The notes under the pieces: model-generated | What the model was told of the DNA's origin: nothing | The model's input: only the letters and a program-made list of their open reading frames with translations | Database searches by the model: none | NCBI GenBank assembly: GCA_023457255.1 | Contig: JAEWMB010000045.1 | Span: 42,375 to 106,374 of the forward strand | Direction of reading: 5' to 3' | Source: Bacillota bacterium | GTDB lineage: Bacteria > Bacillota > Clostridia > Lachnospirales > Lachnospiraceae | DNA: 64,000 nt | In this document: positions 44,317 through 54,151 of the stretch, piece after piece | Numbering within the stretch: the stretch's first letter is position 1 | Layout of the letters: every line of letters begins with the position of its first letter | Position numbers and translations under genes: made by a program

Positions 44317-46890
44317 TTATATAAATAAATTTACATTGGATTCTTCCGCATCTCCAAGATAAGTTGCAACTCCGGCAAACTCTACTCCATCGATTAACTC
44401 TTCTTTCGTTATTCCCATAACATCCATCGACATTGTACAGGCCACTAACTTAATACCGCTTTTCCTCGCTTGCATCATCAATTCTTCTACAGAATTTACA
44501 TGCTTATCTTTCATTACCTTTTGCATCATCTTCGTTCCCATACCACCCATGTTAAGCTTGGAAAGTTTTAACTTCCTACTTCCTCTTGGCATCATAATAC
44601 TAAACATTTTATCCATAAATGATTTCCTGACCTTCACCTTTTCCGGTTTTCTTAATGCATTTAAACCCCAGAAAGTAAAAAACATGGTAACAGGTCTTCC
44701 CAGCGCTCTTGCACCATTTGCGATGATAAAGGAGGCTAATACTTTATCCAGGTCTCCGCTAAAGACAATGATTGTTTTTCCTTGAGGAAGTGCAGGAGGA
44801 ACCACGGTATTTAAAATCGAACATGACTCATTTCCCTTTTTGATGTATGCGGTACTTTCTTTTGGCCCGCACTCCACCTTTACTAAGGTATTACCGGTCC
44901 GTTTACACCAGGCTTTGGCATCTCTTGCAAAACCCATGTCAGTGGCTGTCACCTTCACTACATCTTTGTCCTTACATTTAGAAAGCGCTTCACTTACCTT
45001 TAAAATCGGACCCGGACACTGTAATCCGCAGCAATCCAAAATTGTAATCTCTTCTATAGGTGTTTCTGCCACCGCTACTTTTTCATTTTCTTTCGTTATG
45101 CCTGCTTCCGATTTCATCTCTTTCCTCATTTCTTCCGGGTTTTGGGTGCCGGTACGATTTGCAGTACCGGAATCTTGCCATGCGCTTTCTTCAGCCTTTT
45201 CTCTTCTGAGATATTCTTCATGGTGAATAGACTGATACAATGAGGTTCCACCTGATAATACTCTTACTTTATCAAATCCATTTTGCTTTAATATTCGAGC
45301 TGCATTATAAGAACGTACTCCAACCGCACAATAGGGAACAATGGTTTTATTTTTATCTAACTCCGGAAGTCTTTGGCGAAGCTGTCCAAGAGGGATGTGA
45401 TAAGAATTTGGTATCTGATATACCATTCGTTCTACTTCCTCTGTTACATCCAGTAGGATATAATCCCTCACCTGCTCTCCCTCCTCAAAGATCTTATCCA
45501 GTTCCTCTGGTTCGATAAAGCTTACATAACCTTTCAAGATGTTCTCTGCGGTGAATCCAAGCATATTAACAGGATCTTTTGCTGAGGAAAATGGTGGTGC
45601 ATAAGCAAGCTCAAGTTCTGTCAAATCATACACATTACCGCCCAACTTCATTACCGTTGCTAACGTATCAATCCGCTTATCGGCACCTTCGGCTCCAATA
45701 ATCTGACCTCCATAAATTTTTCCCAGCGGATCAAAAATAAGTTTTAGGGCCAAGGTAGCCGCACCAGGGTAATAGCCTGCATGAGATTTTTGATAAATAA
45801 GTGCGGTATGATAGTCGATCTCTTTCTTTTTTCCAAGCTGCATCAGCATTCTCTCATTTACCCCGACGTTGGCACTCGTTAGATCAAATACCTTTGCAAC
45901 GGAAGTTCCCATTGTTCCGGTATACTTAAGCTTATCTCCGGCAATATTATCCGCAGCTATTCTTGCCTGCTTATTTGCTGGTCCTGCCAATGGTATCATC
46001 GTTTTATTAGATAAAATAGGATTTGCTACTTCGATTACATCACCGACGGCATAGATAGAAGGCTCTGAGGTTTGAAGATATTCATCAACAATAATTCCAC
46101 CTCTCTCATTAAGCAAAAGATTTGCCTCCTTTGCTAGTTTACTATTAGGACGGATACCAATGGATAGAATGACCATATCTACGGTACAGGAATTACCACT
46201 GTTTAAGACAATCTTCGTTCTATCACCATGCTCTAAAGCCTTCACGCCATCAGATAAGATTAGCTCTACTCCTTGACTTCGAATCTGTTCATGAAGAAGC
46301 TGTGCCATCTCGTAATCCAGTGTCGGCATCACTTGATTTTGCATCTCTATCATCGTAACGGAAAGACCGGCAGCATAAAGATTTTCAGCCATTTCAAGTC
46401 CAATAAAGCCACCGCCAATTACTGCGGCGCTCTTTGGCTTTTCCTTGTTCAAATATTCTTTAATAGCATCTGTGTCCGGAACATTCCATAACACAAAGAC
46501 ATTAGGGGCATCGATACCTTCTATGGATGGGCGGATTGGAGCAGAACCTGTGGCAATGAGCAGTGTGTCATAACTCTCCTCATAAGTATCCGGTTCTCCA
46601 ACTCTTCTGACCGTTACTTTTTTCTCCTTCGGACTGATTTTTACAACCTCACTATGAACTCTGACATCGATATTAAATTTTGCTTTCATTCCGGCAGGTG
46701 TTTGCAGCAATAATGCGTCCCGGCTTTTAATTACATCTCCAATAAAATATGGCAGTCCGCAATTCGCATAGGAGATTTCTCCTCCCTTTTCCAATACTAT
46801 GATTTCCATCTCTTCATCACGTCTTCTAAGGCGCGCTGCCGCAGTTGCTCCTCCTGCTACTCCGCCAATAATCACTGTCTTTTTACTCAT
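44317..46890 (-). CDS. CoA-disulfide-reductase-type flavoprotein fused to rhodanese, TusA and DsrE-like domains
   Basis: A four-module protein of 857 residues. Residues 1-450 are a pyridine-nucleotide disulfide reductase with VIIGGVAGGATAAARLRR and the single active Cys-44 in SYANCGLPYF, as in CoA-disulfide reductases. A rhodanese domain follows, with active Cys in VPYCAVGVRSYNAARIL (about residue 520). A TusA domain has the LDCCGLQCPGPILK signature (about 630). A DsrE/DsrF-like domain ends the chain. These modules pass persulfide sulfur from one Cys to the next, so the protein probably reduces and shuttles low-molecular or protein persulfides. It sits between purE and purMND but has its own promoter and terminator. 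Confidence 0.9.
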   Translation of the reverse strand: MSKKTVIIGGVAGGATAAARLRRRDEEMEIIVLEKGGEISYANCGLPYFIGDVIKSRDALLLQTPAGMKAKFNIDVRVHSEVVKISPKEKKVTVRRVGEPDTYEESYDTLLIATGSAPIRPSIEGIDAPNVFVLWNVPDTDAIKEYLNKEKPKSAAVIGGGFIGLEMAENLYAAGLSVTMIEMQNQVMPTLDYEMAQLLHEQIRSQGVELILSDGVKALEHGDRTKIVLNSGNSCTVDMVILSIGIRPNSKLAKEANLLLNERGGIIVDEYLQTSEPSIYAVGDVIEVANPILSNKTMIPLAGPANKQARIAADNIAGDKLKYTGTMGTSVAKVFDLTSANVGVNERMLMQLGKKKEIDYHTALIYQKSHAGYYPGAATLALKLIFDPLGKIYGGQIIGAEGADKRIDTLATVMKLGGNVYDLTELELAYAPPFSSAKDPVNMLGFTAENILKGYVSFIEPEELDKIFEEGEQVRDYILLDVTEEVERMVYQIPNSYHIPLGQLRQRLPELDKNKTIVPYCAVGVRSYNAARILKQNGFDKVRVLSGGTSLYQSIHHEEYLRREKAEESAWQDSGTANRTGTQNPEEMRKEMKSEAGITKENEKVAVAETPIEEITILDCCGLQCPGPILKVSEALSKCKDKDVVKVTATDMGFARDAKAWCKRTGNTLVKVECGPKESTAYIKKGNESCSILNTVVPPALPQGKTIIVFSGDLDKVLASFIIANGARALGRPVTMFFTFWGLNALRKPEKVKVRKSFMDKMFSIMMPRGSRKLKLSKLNMGGMGTKMMQKVMKDKHVNSVEELMMQARKSGIKLVACTMSMDVMGITKEELIDGVEFAGVATYLGDAEESNVNLFI

Positions 46891-47092
46891 CCCAATCCCT
46901 CCATCTAAGTCTTATGAACTATTCCATTCTTAATTAAGCTCTTGCTTACCCCTTTTGTTCTTCCATTGCATCGTTTTGAATTGTAAAACCGGCACCGTGA
47001 CCGTCTGACTAAAAGTTTTTTCATTTTGTTTGCATATTTTTTAACAAGAAAACTTCTAATAATACTAGATTCATTTCCTCTTCTTTTAGCTT

Positions 47093-47121
47093 AGTATACC
47101 CCTGTAAAATATCCCCGTCAG
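47093..47121 (-). promoter_or_regulatory. Promoter of the sulfur-trafficking flavoprotein gene with C-tract repeats
   Basis: On the minus strand CTGACG (47116-47121), a 17-base spacer and TATACT (47093-47098). The spacer holds two G-tracts, GGGGATAT and GGGGTATA, which resemble half-sites of the CsoR/CstR family. The leader is about 200 bases, and no known riboswitch was seen in it. Confidence 0.5.
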
Positions 47122-47224
47122 TGATTAAATCACACACCTACCTAAGCATAAAACTGTATGAAACATAAAAAGGTAAATATCAAGTTCAAATAGAACTTCC
47201 GGTCTTACAGCGGCCCATAGAAAA

Positions 47225-47327
47225 AAGGGACTATCGCAAAGAAGAAATTTTATACTAGATACTGTATATAACACCTTCGTTTACATACAATATCCGGTAC
47301 TTGTTCTTCTTTTTACGACAGTCCCTT
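47225..47327. mobile_element. MITE-like ~100-bp hairpin element, copy C
   Basis: The ends AAGGGACTATCGCAAAGAAG and CTTTTTACGACAGTCCCTT form long imperfect inverted repeats. The interior has ACAATATCCGGTACTTGTTC, nearly the same as in copy A and the reverse complement of copy B. It lies 57 bases downstream of purE. Confidence 0.78.
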
Positions 47328-47383
47328 TTCCTTAGGATGATTTATTGTTTCGTACTAATGTTGACAAAGCATATTTCTGGGGA

Positions 47384-47890
47384 TTACTTCATGTATTCCT
47401 TGTAGCCTGCCTGCTCAAGTTTCTCTTTTTTCACTACAACGGAAGCTTTTAACTCTTCTTTATATGCTTTCAATTTCTCAAGAATTTCCGAATCGGAAGT
47501 TGCCAATATCTTAGCTGCCAAAATACCTGCATTGGCTGCTCCGTCAATAGCTACTGTTGCAACCGGAATGCCGGCCGGCATCTGAACGATGGAGTATAGA
47601 GAGTCTACACCGCTTAATGCTTTTGAATGGATTGGCACACCGATTACCGGCATAGTAAAAATAGCTGCTGACATTCCCGGAAGATGTGCTGCGCCGCCTG
47701 CCCCCGCAATAATTACTTTAAATCCTTTTTCTTCTGCTTTTGTAGCATAATCAAAGAAAATGTCAGGCATTCTGTGGGCACTGATTACTGTAATTTCATA
47801 ATCAATTCCAAACTTCTCTAATATTTCTGCTGCCTTACTCATTACAGGAAGATCTGAGTCACTTCCCATTACAATTCCTACCTTAGCCAT
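47384..47890 (-). CDS. purE: N5-carboxyaminoimidazole ribonucleotide mutase
   Basis: Class I PurE converts N5-CAIR to CAIR in purine synthesis. The 168-residue protein has [50 protein letters not shown] and [20 protein letters not shown]. The partner purK was not found in the window. It is separated from purM-purN-purD by the sulfur-trafficking gene and a MITE-like element, and lies 97 bases after the M29 peptidase gene. Confidence 0.96.
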   Translation of the reverse strand: MAKVGIVMGSDSDLPVMSKAAEILEKFGIDYEITVISAHRMPDIFFDYATKAEEKGFKVIIAGAGGAAHLPGMSAAIFTMPVIGVPIHSKALSGVDSLYSIVQMPAGIPVATVAIDGAANAGILAAKILATSDSEILEKLKAYKEELKASVVVKKEKLEQAGYKEYMK

Positions 47891-47987
47891 GTTAAATACA
47901 TCCTTTCCTTTTGCTTTCTATCTTTAGGTAACTTCCCGCTTGATGGAGAAGTAACTTTTAAAAAGGGGGGATTGATTACTTCCTGCT

Positions 47988-50069
47988 TCACTGAAGCTCT
48001 TTTAATGCTTCATTTAAACGCTCGGTTCCAGGCAGGACAAAGCGTCCAGCCTCTATAATCATAATCTTTTGATTATCCCTGGTATGAACTGAAATCTCTT
48101 TAATCTCGTCATAAGGAATCGTAATATCGGTATGGCAATTTACATAGGCTTTTGCCATGTCGGTATGACGAAGGGCAGATACCTCATTTTCCCTCGCAAC
48201 AATCTCTTTTCCATCCGGATTATATACCTTATGATCCTCACTTCTACTATAGCAGGTATCTCCCACAGCAAAATGCGGTCCTGTTTTTTCCGCAATTAGA
48301 ATTGGGAGCTTACGTTGAATATCAAACTTACGGCCCATTACATAGGCAGTTGTATTGGTTCCTATTGCAAACTCACCAAGCGGAAGCGTATCTCTGTTCA
48401 TCAAAATGTTTTCTTTGACATAGTTTGCATTTTGTTCCTGATCAGCAAAATTAGCGCAGCTATAGCCGGTTATCATACCATCATCAAAAGAAATCTTTAA
48501 ATCTTTATATTCCAAACCATTTAAAAAAACCTTGCTCACATTTAAACAGCCTTTGGTTCCCGTCAGCTTTGGTGAAGTAAATACTTCTCCAACTGGAATA
48601 TTAACATCCGCCGTACAGTTCTCAAAAATTGTTTCTTTCTCAGGATTCTTTAGCTCGTACAACATTACTTTTAAATCTGTTGCATTTCCGTTCGCACCTA
48701 AGATATGACAGTAAACACCTTGATCAAGTGCATCAATGATGTGCTGCTGAATTGTTTTATACTCTTCATTATCAAGATTATTTACCTTCACAGTCTCAGC
48801 AAATATATCATGAAACTTATCTCCGATGGAAGGCAGTGGATAAGCAATAATAGTAAAGGAAATTTCTTCTGATTTAATAAACTCCTGCATCATCTGACTG
48901 ATCTGCCCCTGAGATTGGGTATTTAATTCCTGTTGTTTTTTATCCAAATAAATTGCTTCTGGTTTGTTTACAGGCTCAAAATCCGGTTCTCCAAAAGTTT
49001 CCAATACAGCCGGACCGGCGTAAGAAGCACACTCTACACGGTATTTTTCCATCGCCGCTTTGGCAGCCGCCAAATGACGCTCCGCATAGTTTTTATCAAA
49101 AAATAGTCCTTTATCAAATCGATGGTCATACTCGTATTGCGGATTAGGACTTGTTGCATAGTACCCTACTTTTCTACCGCCTCTGCGATTAATAACATCC
49201 GCGGCAACACGGTATACCGTTACTTTCTTTCCCAAATTCTCGAAGTTTTGAAACGCATAACGCATCATACGTTCAAAACCGATGCAAGTACGAATTCCTA
49301 CAATGCTTTTCTTCGATAAGTCCGCACCCATCATAACAAAACCGCGGACATAACCTTCGGTATAAGTATTGGCCATGGCTTTTACTTCCTCTGAGGAACA
49401 TTCATTTAAAAACTCGGCGATTTTTAATTCATTTTCGGTAATGTATTCACCGTATCGATAGAGATATCTAAGGTCTATTAAATCGGAATCCATGATAATA
49501 TCATAAGCGAAGGTATAGGTCGGATCATACATCTCGCGAACACGCATGTCCATAAAATCTTCTGCATAATCACTGGCGAAGTAGTAAATAGCACGCTTTA
49601 CATCCTTATAAGTGTATTCATCCTCTTCCTCAAAGTAATTATAAACTTCAATAAAGAGTTCCACAGACATAATAAATGGTAATAATTTATACTCAAACAC
49701 ACATGGAATTAAAGAACGAACTTCTGCCGCTAAAAAGGTTATAATCTTTCCATACTCCTCCCCAAATACAGATACGGAATAAGCAGGATTTGTATAGCTT
49801 TCATTATAATTATTATCTAATATGTCTTCATAAAGCTCCATATTTTGTTGTTTAAGCTGCTCCAGTGTTAATTTTGACTGCTCCCCGCTTTTTACTGCTA
49901 ATGCTATATGATATAGCTTTAATAAAAAAGAAGCATTTTTCTTAAAAAAGTCACGGTACTTCTCACTTACAGTATCCTCAGTTAGCATTACCTGTAAGCG
50001 TTCCATAGATAAAGACAACCTCTCTGATATTGCTTCATTTTCTTCTTGTAAACGTTGAATCGTTCTCAT
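47988..50069 (-). CDS. M29-family aminopeptidase with a long N-terminal extension
   Basis: The 693-residue protein is about twice the usual length. From about residue 340 it resembles M29 metallo-aminopeptidases: VGEVFTSPKLTGTKGCLNVS, ISFDDGMITGYSCANF, LPLGEFAIGTNTTAYVMG, AEKTGPHFAVGDTCYSRSED and NCHTDITIPYDEI, with Glu and His residues where the metal ligands are expected. The first ~330 residues are helical, Tyr/Glu/Asp-rich and unfamiliar to me. There is no signal peptide. GAAGGGTG precedes the ATG. The gene is upstream of purE on the same strand. Confidence 0.8.
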   Translation of the reverse strand: MRTIQRLQEENEAISERLSLSMERLQVMLTEDTVSEKYRDFFKKNASFLLKLYHIALAVKSGEQSKLTLEQLKQQNMELYEDILDNNYNESYTNPAYSVSVFGEEYGKIITFLAAEVRSLIPCVFEYKLLPFIMSVELFIEVYNYFEEEDEYTYKDVKRAIYYFASDYAEDFMDMRVREMYDPTYTFAYDIIMDSDLIDLRYLYRYGEYITENELKIAEFLNECSSEEVKAMANTYTEGYVRGFVMMGADLSKKSIVGIRTCIGFERMMRYAFQNFENLGKKVTVYRVAADVINRRGGRKVGYYATSPNPQYEYDHRFDKGLFFDKNYAERHLAAAKAAMEKYRVECASYAGPAVLETFGEPDFEPVNKPEAIYLDKKQQELNTQSQGQISQMMQEFIKSEEISFTIIAYPLPSIGDKFHDIFAETVKVNNLDNEEYKTIQQHIIDALDQGVYCHILGANGNATDLKVMLYELKNPEKETIFENCTADVNIPVGEVFTSPKLTGTKGCLNVSKVFLNGLEYKDLKISFDDGMITGYSCANFADQEQNANYVKENILMNRDTLPLGEFAIGTNTTAYVMGRKFDIQRKLPILIAEKTGPHFAVGDTCYSRSEDHKVYNPDGKEIVARENEVSALRHTDMAKAYVNCHTDITIPYDEIKEISVHTRDNQKIMIIEAGRFVLPGTERLNEALKELQ

Positions 50070-50327
50070 ATTTCACCCTTCCTGCTTTCTACACTTTTTA
50101 CTTCACTTTCGTATGATGCTTCCTAGTTATGATTGTAAAATTCTTTTATTTACCTCTTATTACAAGCTCAATTAATTTTTAAAATTTTGTCTTGTTATTA
50201 CCTGTTTAAAGCGAATAGCTAAAACTTTTAAAATGTCTTTATCTCTAAAACGGCAGTTTATTTAAGACGTATTATACTCAAAAATGTATTCCATTTAATA
50301 AGCTGCTAATAAGCTGCTATATTAACC

Positions 50328-50651
50328 CTACAGTACAATTCCTAATATATATAAGCAAAATAAGCTTATCAGCATAATGCCATTGATACCAATACCTAAA
50401 ATAGGTGCTACCAGATAGATGTCTTTCTCCTGAAAACTTTTGTAGCCCGCCATAAAACCATAAACGGATACGAGAAAGGCCAGGATACCAATCGCACCAA
50501 GGACGATATCGCCTTGACCTTTATTAACACCGGAGATAATTGAAATGGTAAAGAAGGAAATGATCACAGCAAGTCCGAGCAATAATGATAAGATTCCATT
50601 TTTTGAATGCACTCTTCCTTTAAATTTATACTTTGCTTTTTTTAATATCAT
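50328..50651 (-). CDS. Small three-helix membrane protein (DUF6142-like)
   Basis: The 107-residue product has a basic N-terminus (MILKKAKYKFKGRVHSKNG) and three hydrophobic helices: LSLLLGLAVIISFFTISIIS, VLGAIGILAFLVSVYGFMAG and the C-terminal ILGIGINGIMLISLFCLYIL. This layout matches a family of small clostridial membrane proteins of unknown role. The start at 50651 is chosen for AGGAGGAATTC. It lies 28 bases after the VanZ-like gene, so the two are probably cotranscribed. Confidence 0.75.
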   Translation of the reverse strand: MILKKAKYKFKGRVHSKNGILSLLLGLAVIISFFTISIISGVNKGQGDIVLGAIGILAFLVSVYGFMAGYKSFQEKDIYLVAPILGIGINGIMLISLFCLYILGIVL

Positions 50652-50679
50652 GAATTCCTCCTGCTCCTTGGTTCTTTGA

Positions 50680-51174
50680 TTATTCCATGCGATATTTATG
50701 GTGACTGCTCCTTTTTTCCCTAAATACCATATAAATTGCAAGCATAATCCTATAACTTATATATCCAAGTACTCCTCCAATGGTATTTAGCAGCAAATCA
50801 TCTACATCAAAACTTCCAATCTGATAGAGAAGTTGTATTGTCTCAATTGTTAAGGTAAGTCCAAAACTCCAAAAAAGTACAGAGAAGAATCCTCTCCGCT
50901 TTAAGCTAATCATCGGCAGACAAAACCCAAATGGCATAAATGCAGCCACATTCCCCACCATATTTACTAGAAACCCTTCCAGTCCGACTTCCTTTCGGTA
51001 GATAAAAAAACGCTTTATTTCACGAAATAATACTAAATTATACCGGTATCCGTTACTTGTATCTGTCCTGCCATATCGCTCACTAAAAAAAAGAAAGTAT
51101 GACAAACAGGCCAAATAGCCAAGAAAAAGTACCCATACCATTACTCGTTTTCCTGCGGTTAAATTATACTTCAA
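50680..51174 (-). CDS. VanZ-like family membrane protein
   Basis: The 164-residue protein has four to five helices and VanZ-like features: an N-terminal helix ending FSERYGR, NMVGNVAAFMPFGFCLPMI, SFGLTLTIETIQLLYQIGSFDVDDLLLNTIGGVLGY and a C-terminal basic tail. VanZ relatives can affect teicoplanin resistance, but most chromosomal members have no known role. It appears to start with TTG behind TAGGAGT. Confidence 0.85.
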   Translation of the reverse strand: MKYNLTAGKRVMVWVLFLGYLACLSYFLFFSERYGRTDTSNGYRYNLVLFREIKRFFIYRKEVGLEGFLVNMVGNVAAFMPFGFCLPMISLKRRGFFSVLFWSFGLTLTIETIQLLYQIGSFDVDDLLLNTIGGVLGYISYRIMLAIYMVFREKRSSHHKYRME

Positions 51175-51185
51175 AACACTTACTC

Positions 51186-51395
51186 CTATCTTGTCATACT
51201 AGAATCTCTCTCATTATACACTAGCATTTCCACATATTCAAGAATAACAAAATTGTCATACTTAATAAAATAACCAATTTCTGTGTTTTTAGCCCGAATT
51301 TCTATATCAGCGGTTAAACCGCAGTGTACTTGTTCCAAATCTTGACATAGACCCAAAAAAAGAATGCATAAAACAACAAATGTCATTCTATGCAC
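51186..51395 (-). CDS. Possible small secreted or membrane peptide
   Basis: A 69-codon frame, 11 bases before the VanZ-like gene. The N-terminal hydrophobic stretch TFVVLCILFLGLCQ could be a signal peptide, followed by a polar tail. The start (GTG at 51395 or ATG three codons later) lacks a good ribosome-binding site. I recognise no family. The tight spacing to the next gene is the main argument for it being real. Confidence 0.3.
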   Translation of the reverse strand: MHRMTFVVLCILFLGLCQDLEQVHCGLTADIEIRAKNTEIGYFIKYDNFVILEYVEMLVYNERDSSMTR

Positions 51396-51443
51396 TCTTT
51401 TATTCTTGATAATGAAAGCGCTGAAAAATACGCCTTTTCTTTT

Positions 51444-53966
51444 TTAGTATGTTCTCTGAACGGACAGTGGTGAACTAATTATTGCTGCATTATTTTGGTA
51501 GTCTACAAAGTAATTGTTTGTTAATATCAGATAGGAAACATTACTTATCGCTTGGTTAAAGCTTAGGTAAATCACTTTTCCGCCAACATAGCTGCTGGAA
51601 GGTGATACATAGCTGCTGCCGGTATAGGCCTGGAATGTTCCGGTTCCGGTTACTGGTTTGGACAATTCGATTTCAATACCATAGGGTGATACTTGCTTAC
51701 AGCTAACCACCGCAGCGCTTGTATTTTCTACCAAGGTAAGTGTTGTGTTATAAACCTTCATCTCGCCATAAGAACTATTATATCCTTTAAGCCCCCTGAT
51801 TGTTAATGCATGCGTTCCTGTATTGGTAATTGCACCATTGGCAAAGGTTAGAACAACTACGGCTTTATTATTATCCTGCTGTTCTATCACCGCACTAATC
51901 GGATTTGTATACGAACCTAAGGTATAGTTTCCTACATTGGCAACACTCGCTAAATCTAACTTATAATTAAAGGTCACAATAATCCTGCTCGGATTGGTAG
52001 CGTCTTGTACTACAGAGGAAGGAGCCGGTAAGTTCGATGAACTACCTGTGGACTTTTGAACCTGTATTGTTGTGGAAAGAGAGGCATTACTTAAATTATC
52101 TAATACAAAATCCTTTGGTATAGTAAAATTGTAAGTACCGCCTTCTAGTGTCTGGCTATCTAATGTAAGTGTTACCGTCTTGTCTTCTACCGTACCGGTA
52201 TATGTGAAATTCCTTGGTAAGATATTTCCATTATTACTATATACCAGAACCGATAAGAAGCCGCTGATATTCGTCAGGCTAACCGTTTTGCTATAATTCA
52301 GTATTAGCTTATTAACTAGTACCCCATTTTGCATACTACTTGTCAGCTCATAACCTATTAGTATCGGCGGGGTTGTATCCAGCGTAAAGTCAACTGCTCT
52401 TGTCTGACTAGCATTTGCACTATAACTGGCATTATAGTTTCTCCATCCTGAAAAGGTAACTACCTGACTTCCTGTGAGGCTGGTATTAAGAATTGTGTAA
52501 TTCACCTTTTTATTATTATCCGGATCTACCGTACCAGAAGAAACTACTCCGTCAATCTTAGCATAACCGGCAGTTTCAATTGGTGCATCAAAGGTAGCGG
52601 TTAACTGCGTTTTATTCAATCTTTCTACCTTGACAATGTTTGCGAGCGGTTTTTCCGTAGCATCACATCGAACTATAACAGATAGTACGTAAGGCTCTGC
52701 CTCATTTCCCTTTAAATCTTTGATTCCTGTCATCTCGACCATTGCATTCACAACCTTTTGACCGGTTGTCATTAAATCAATCGTCAATGTCTTTTTATCA
52801 CTACTTAAAATATAATTGTTTGGATTACCGATGTAAGTTCTAACATAAGTATTGGTTTCACCATAAACTTGTAATATGTTAAGTTTAGAAATATCAATTG
52901 CTTCACTAAAATGAATTTGCGCTTTGTAGCCGCTGTCGCTTATCGTTGTCTCTTTATAAGCAGGGCCTTTGGTATCCGCAAAATCATTTTGAAAATTAGC
53001 AGATTGCACAGGGGTACCATCAACAGTCTCGGTCTTATTAAAAATGGTAGTAACATAAACTCCTGCAAATTCACCACTTGCAGTAATATTTAACTCCATC
53101 AAATCACCGGATAACTTCGCACTTAAATTCCCCAGTGCTGTGGCTTTGTTACCAGGCGTAATAGTAATCGCACCATTTAATAAATTACCATTTCCGTCGA
53201 TTACGCTGGACTTTTTAATTGGTGCATTAAACGTAATCTTAATTTCATTCGAACTTACTAAGGAAACTCCGGTAGCCTTAGGTTCCGCAACCAGCGTTGG
53301 AGTCGGGGTCGGTGTTACCGTCGCTGTTGCCTTTGGTTTAATTAAGATATAAGTTCTCGCAACAACCTTATTGGCAGACTTTACCGCTTCTGTCTTATTT
53401 GCTCCAATTCTTGCTTCCAATACAGTAATACCAGGTTTTATACCGGTAACAATACCTGCCGAATTCACGGTTGCATAAGTAGTATCAGAAATAGTATAGT
53501 AAGTAGAATCTGTAGAATTAGATGGTGTTAACTTTGTATTGAAATCATATTTGCTTCCAACTTCAATAATATGGGCATTAATTTCATCATGGACTACGTT
53601 AAGCGTAACTCCGGTAGCAGGAATACGGTTCTTTACTGTTACCTTACTGCTTAGCTGCTTCTGAGTACCATCTTTAAAATAAACCGTTGCTGTTATTGTT
53701 GCTGTTCCGGCTGCAATCGGTGTTACAAGCCCCTTTCCGTTTACAGTGGCAACCTTTGTATTCGAAGATTTCCACGAGGTTTTGGACACATCCGTACCAT
53801 TCTTTACCGACAGGGTATATGTAGTACCGGCTACCACTGTCTTACTGGTAGCATTCAGTGCAATCGCCGCAGCATAAGCATTCTCTGTCCGGCTTACTGC
53901 TATTGTACTGAACATTACTGCAAGCATCACCGCAAAAGCTATGAATCCCGCGTTTCTTTTTTTCAT
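51444..53966 (-). CDS. Large secreted protein with Big2-type immunoglobulin-like domains
   Basis: About 840 residues. The signal peptide ends near ENAYAAA. Two Big2 domains follow: TSKTVVAGTTYTLSVKNG through STKVATVNGKGLVTPIAAGT, and a second ending YATVNSAGIVTGIKPG. A Thr/Pro linker leads to several Ig-like or SwmB-like repeats, each with a STxITVTF-like segment such as SSNEIKITFNAPI, NKTQLTATFDAPI and NPSRIIVTFNYKL. No LPxTG or SLH anchor is evident. Adhesion or wall-structure roles are inferred. The start at 53966 is chosen for GGAGGAGAAAAA. Composition is very high in Thr, Ser, Asn and Val. Confidence 0.8.
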   Translation of the reverse strand: MKKRNAGFIAFAVMLAVMFSTIAVSRTENAYAAAIALNATSKTVVAGTTYTLSVKNGTDVSKTSWKSSNTKVATVNGKGLVTPIAAGTATITATVYFKDGTQKQLSSKVTVKNRIPATGVTLNVVHDEINAHIIEVGSKYDFNTKLTPSNSTDSTYYTISDTTYATVNSAGIVTGIKPGITVLEARIGANKTEAVKSANKVVARTYILIKPKATATVTPTPTPTLVAEPKATGVSLVSSNEIKITFNAPIKKSSVIDGNGNLLNGAITITPGNKATALGNLSAKLSGDLMELNITASGEFAGVYVTTIFNKTETVDGTPVQSANFQNDFADTKGPAYKETTISDSGYKAQIHFSEAIDISKLNILQVYGETNTYVRTYIGNPNNYILSSDKKTLTIDLMTTGQKVVNAMVEMTGIKDLKGNEAEPYVLSVIVRCDATEKPLANIVKVERLNKTQLTATFDAPIETAGYAKIDGVVSSGTVDPDNNKKVNYTILNTSLTGSQVVTFSGWRNYNASYSANASQTRAVDFTLDTTPPILIGYELTSSMQNGVLVNKLILNYSKTVSLTNISGFLSVLVYSNNGNILPRNFTYTGTVEDKTVTLTLDSQTLEGGTYNFTIPKDFVLDNLSNASLSTTIQVQKSTGSSSNLPAPSSVVQDATNPSRIIVTFNYKLDLASVANVGNYTLGSYTNPISAVIEQQDNNKAVVVLTFANGAITNTGTHALTIRGLKGYNSSYGEMKVYNTTLTLVENTSAAVVSCKQVSPYGIEIELSKPVTGTGTFQAYTGSSYVSPSSSYVGGKVIYLSFNQAISNVSYLILTNNYFVDYQNNAAIISSPLSVQRTY

Positions 53967-54085
53967 TTTTTCTCCTCCTGGTGTCAAATTTAGGACGTTT
54001 ACCCTTTATATTCTAATCCTAGAGATTAGTTTTGTCAAAACTATGTTAAAACACTTATTTATTGGCAAATTAAGAAATTTGTAAC

Positions 54086-54151
54086 AAATAAAAAAGGGCT
54101 TTCGCATCATAGATATTACTCCTCTATTTTTGCCAATGCCCCTTTTTATTT
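54086..54151 (-). terminator. Terminator of pheS-pheT
   Basis: On the minus strand AAATAAAAAGGGGC is paired with GCCCTTTTTTATTT after an internal loop, about 100 bases past the pheT stop. Complementary A/T runs on both sides make it bidirectional. Confidence 0.75.
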
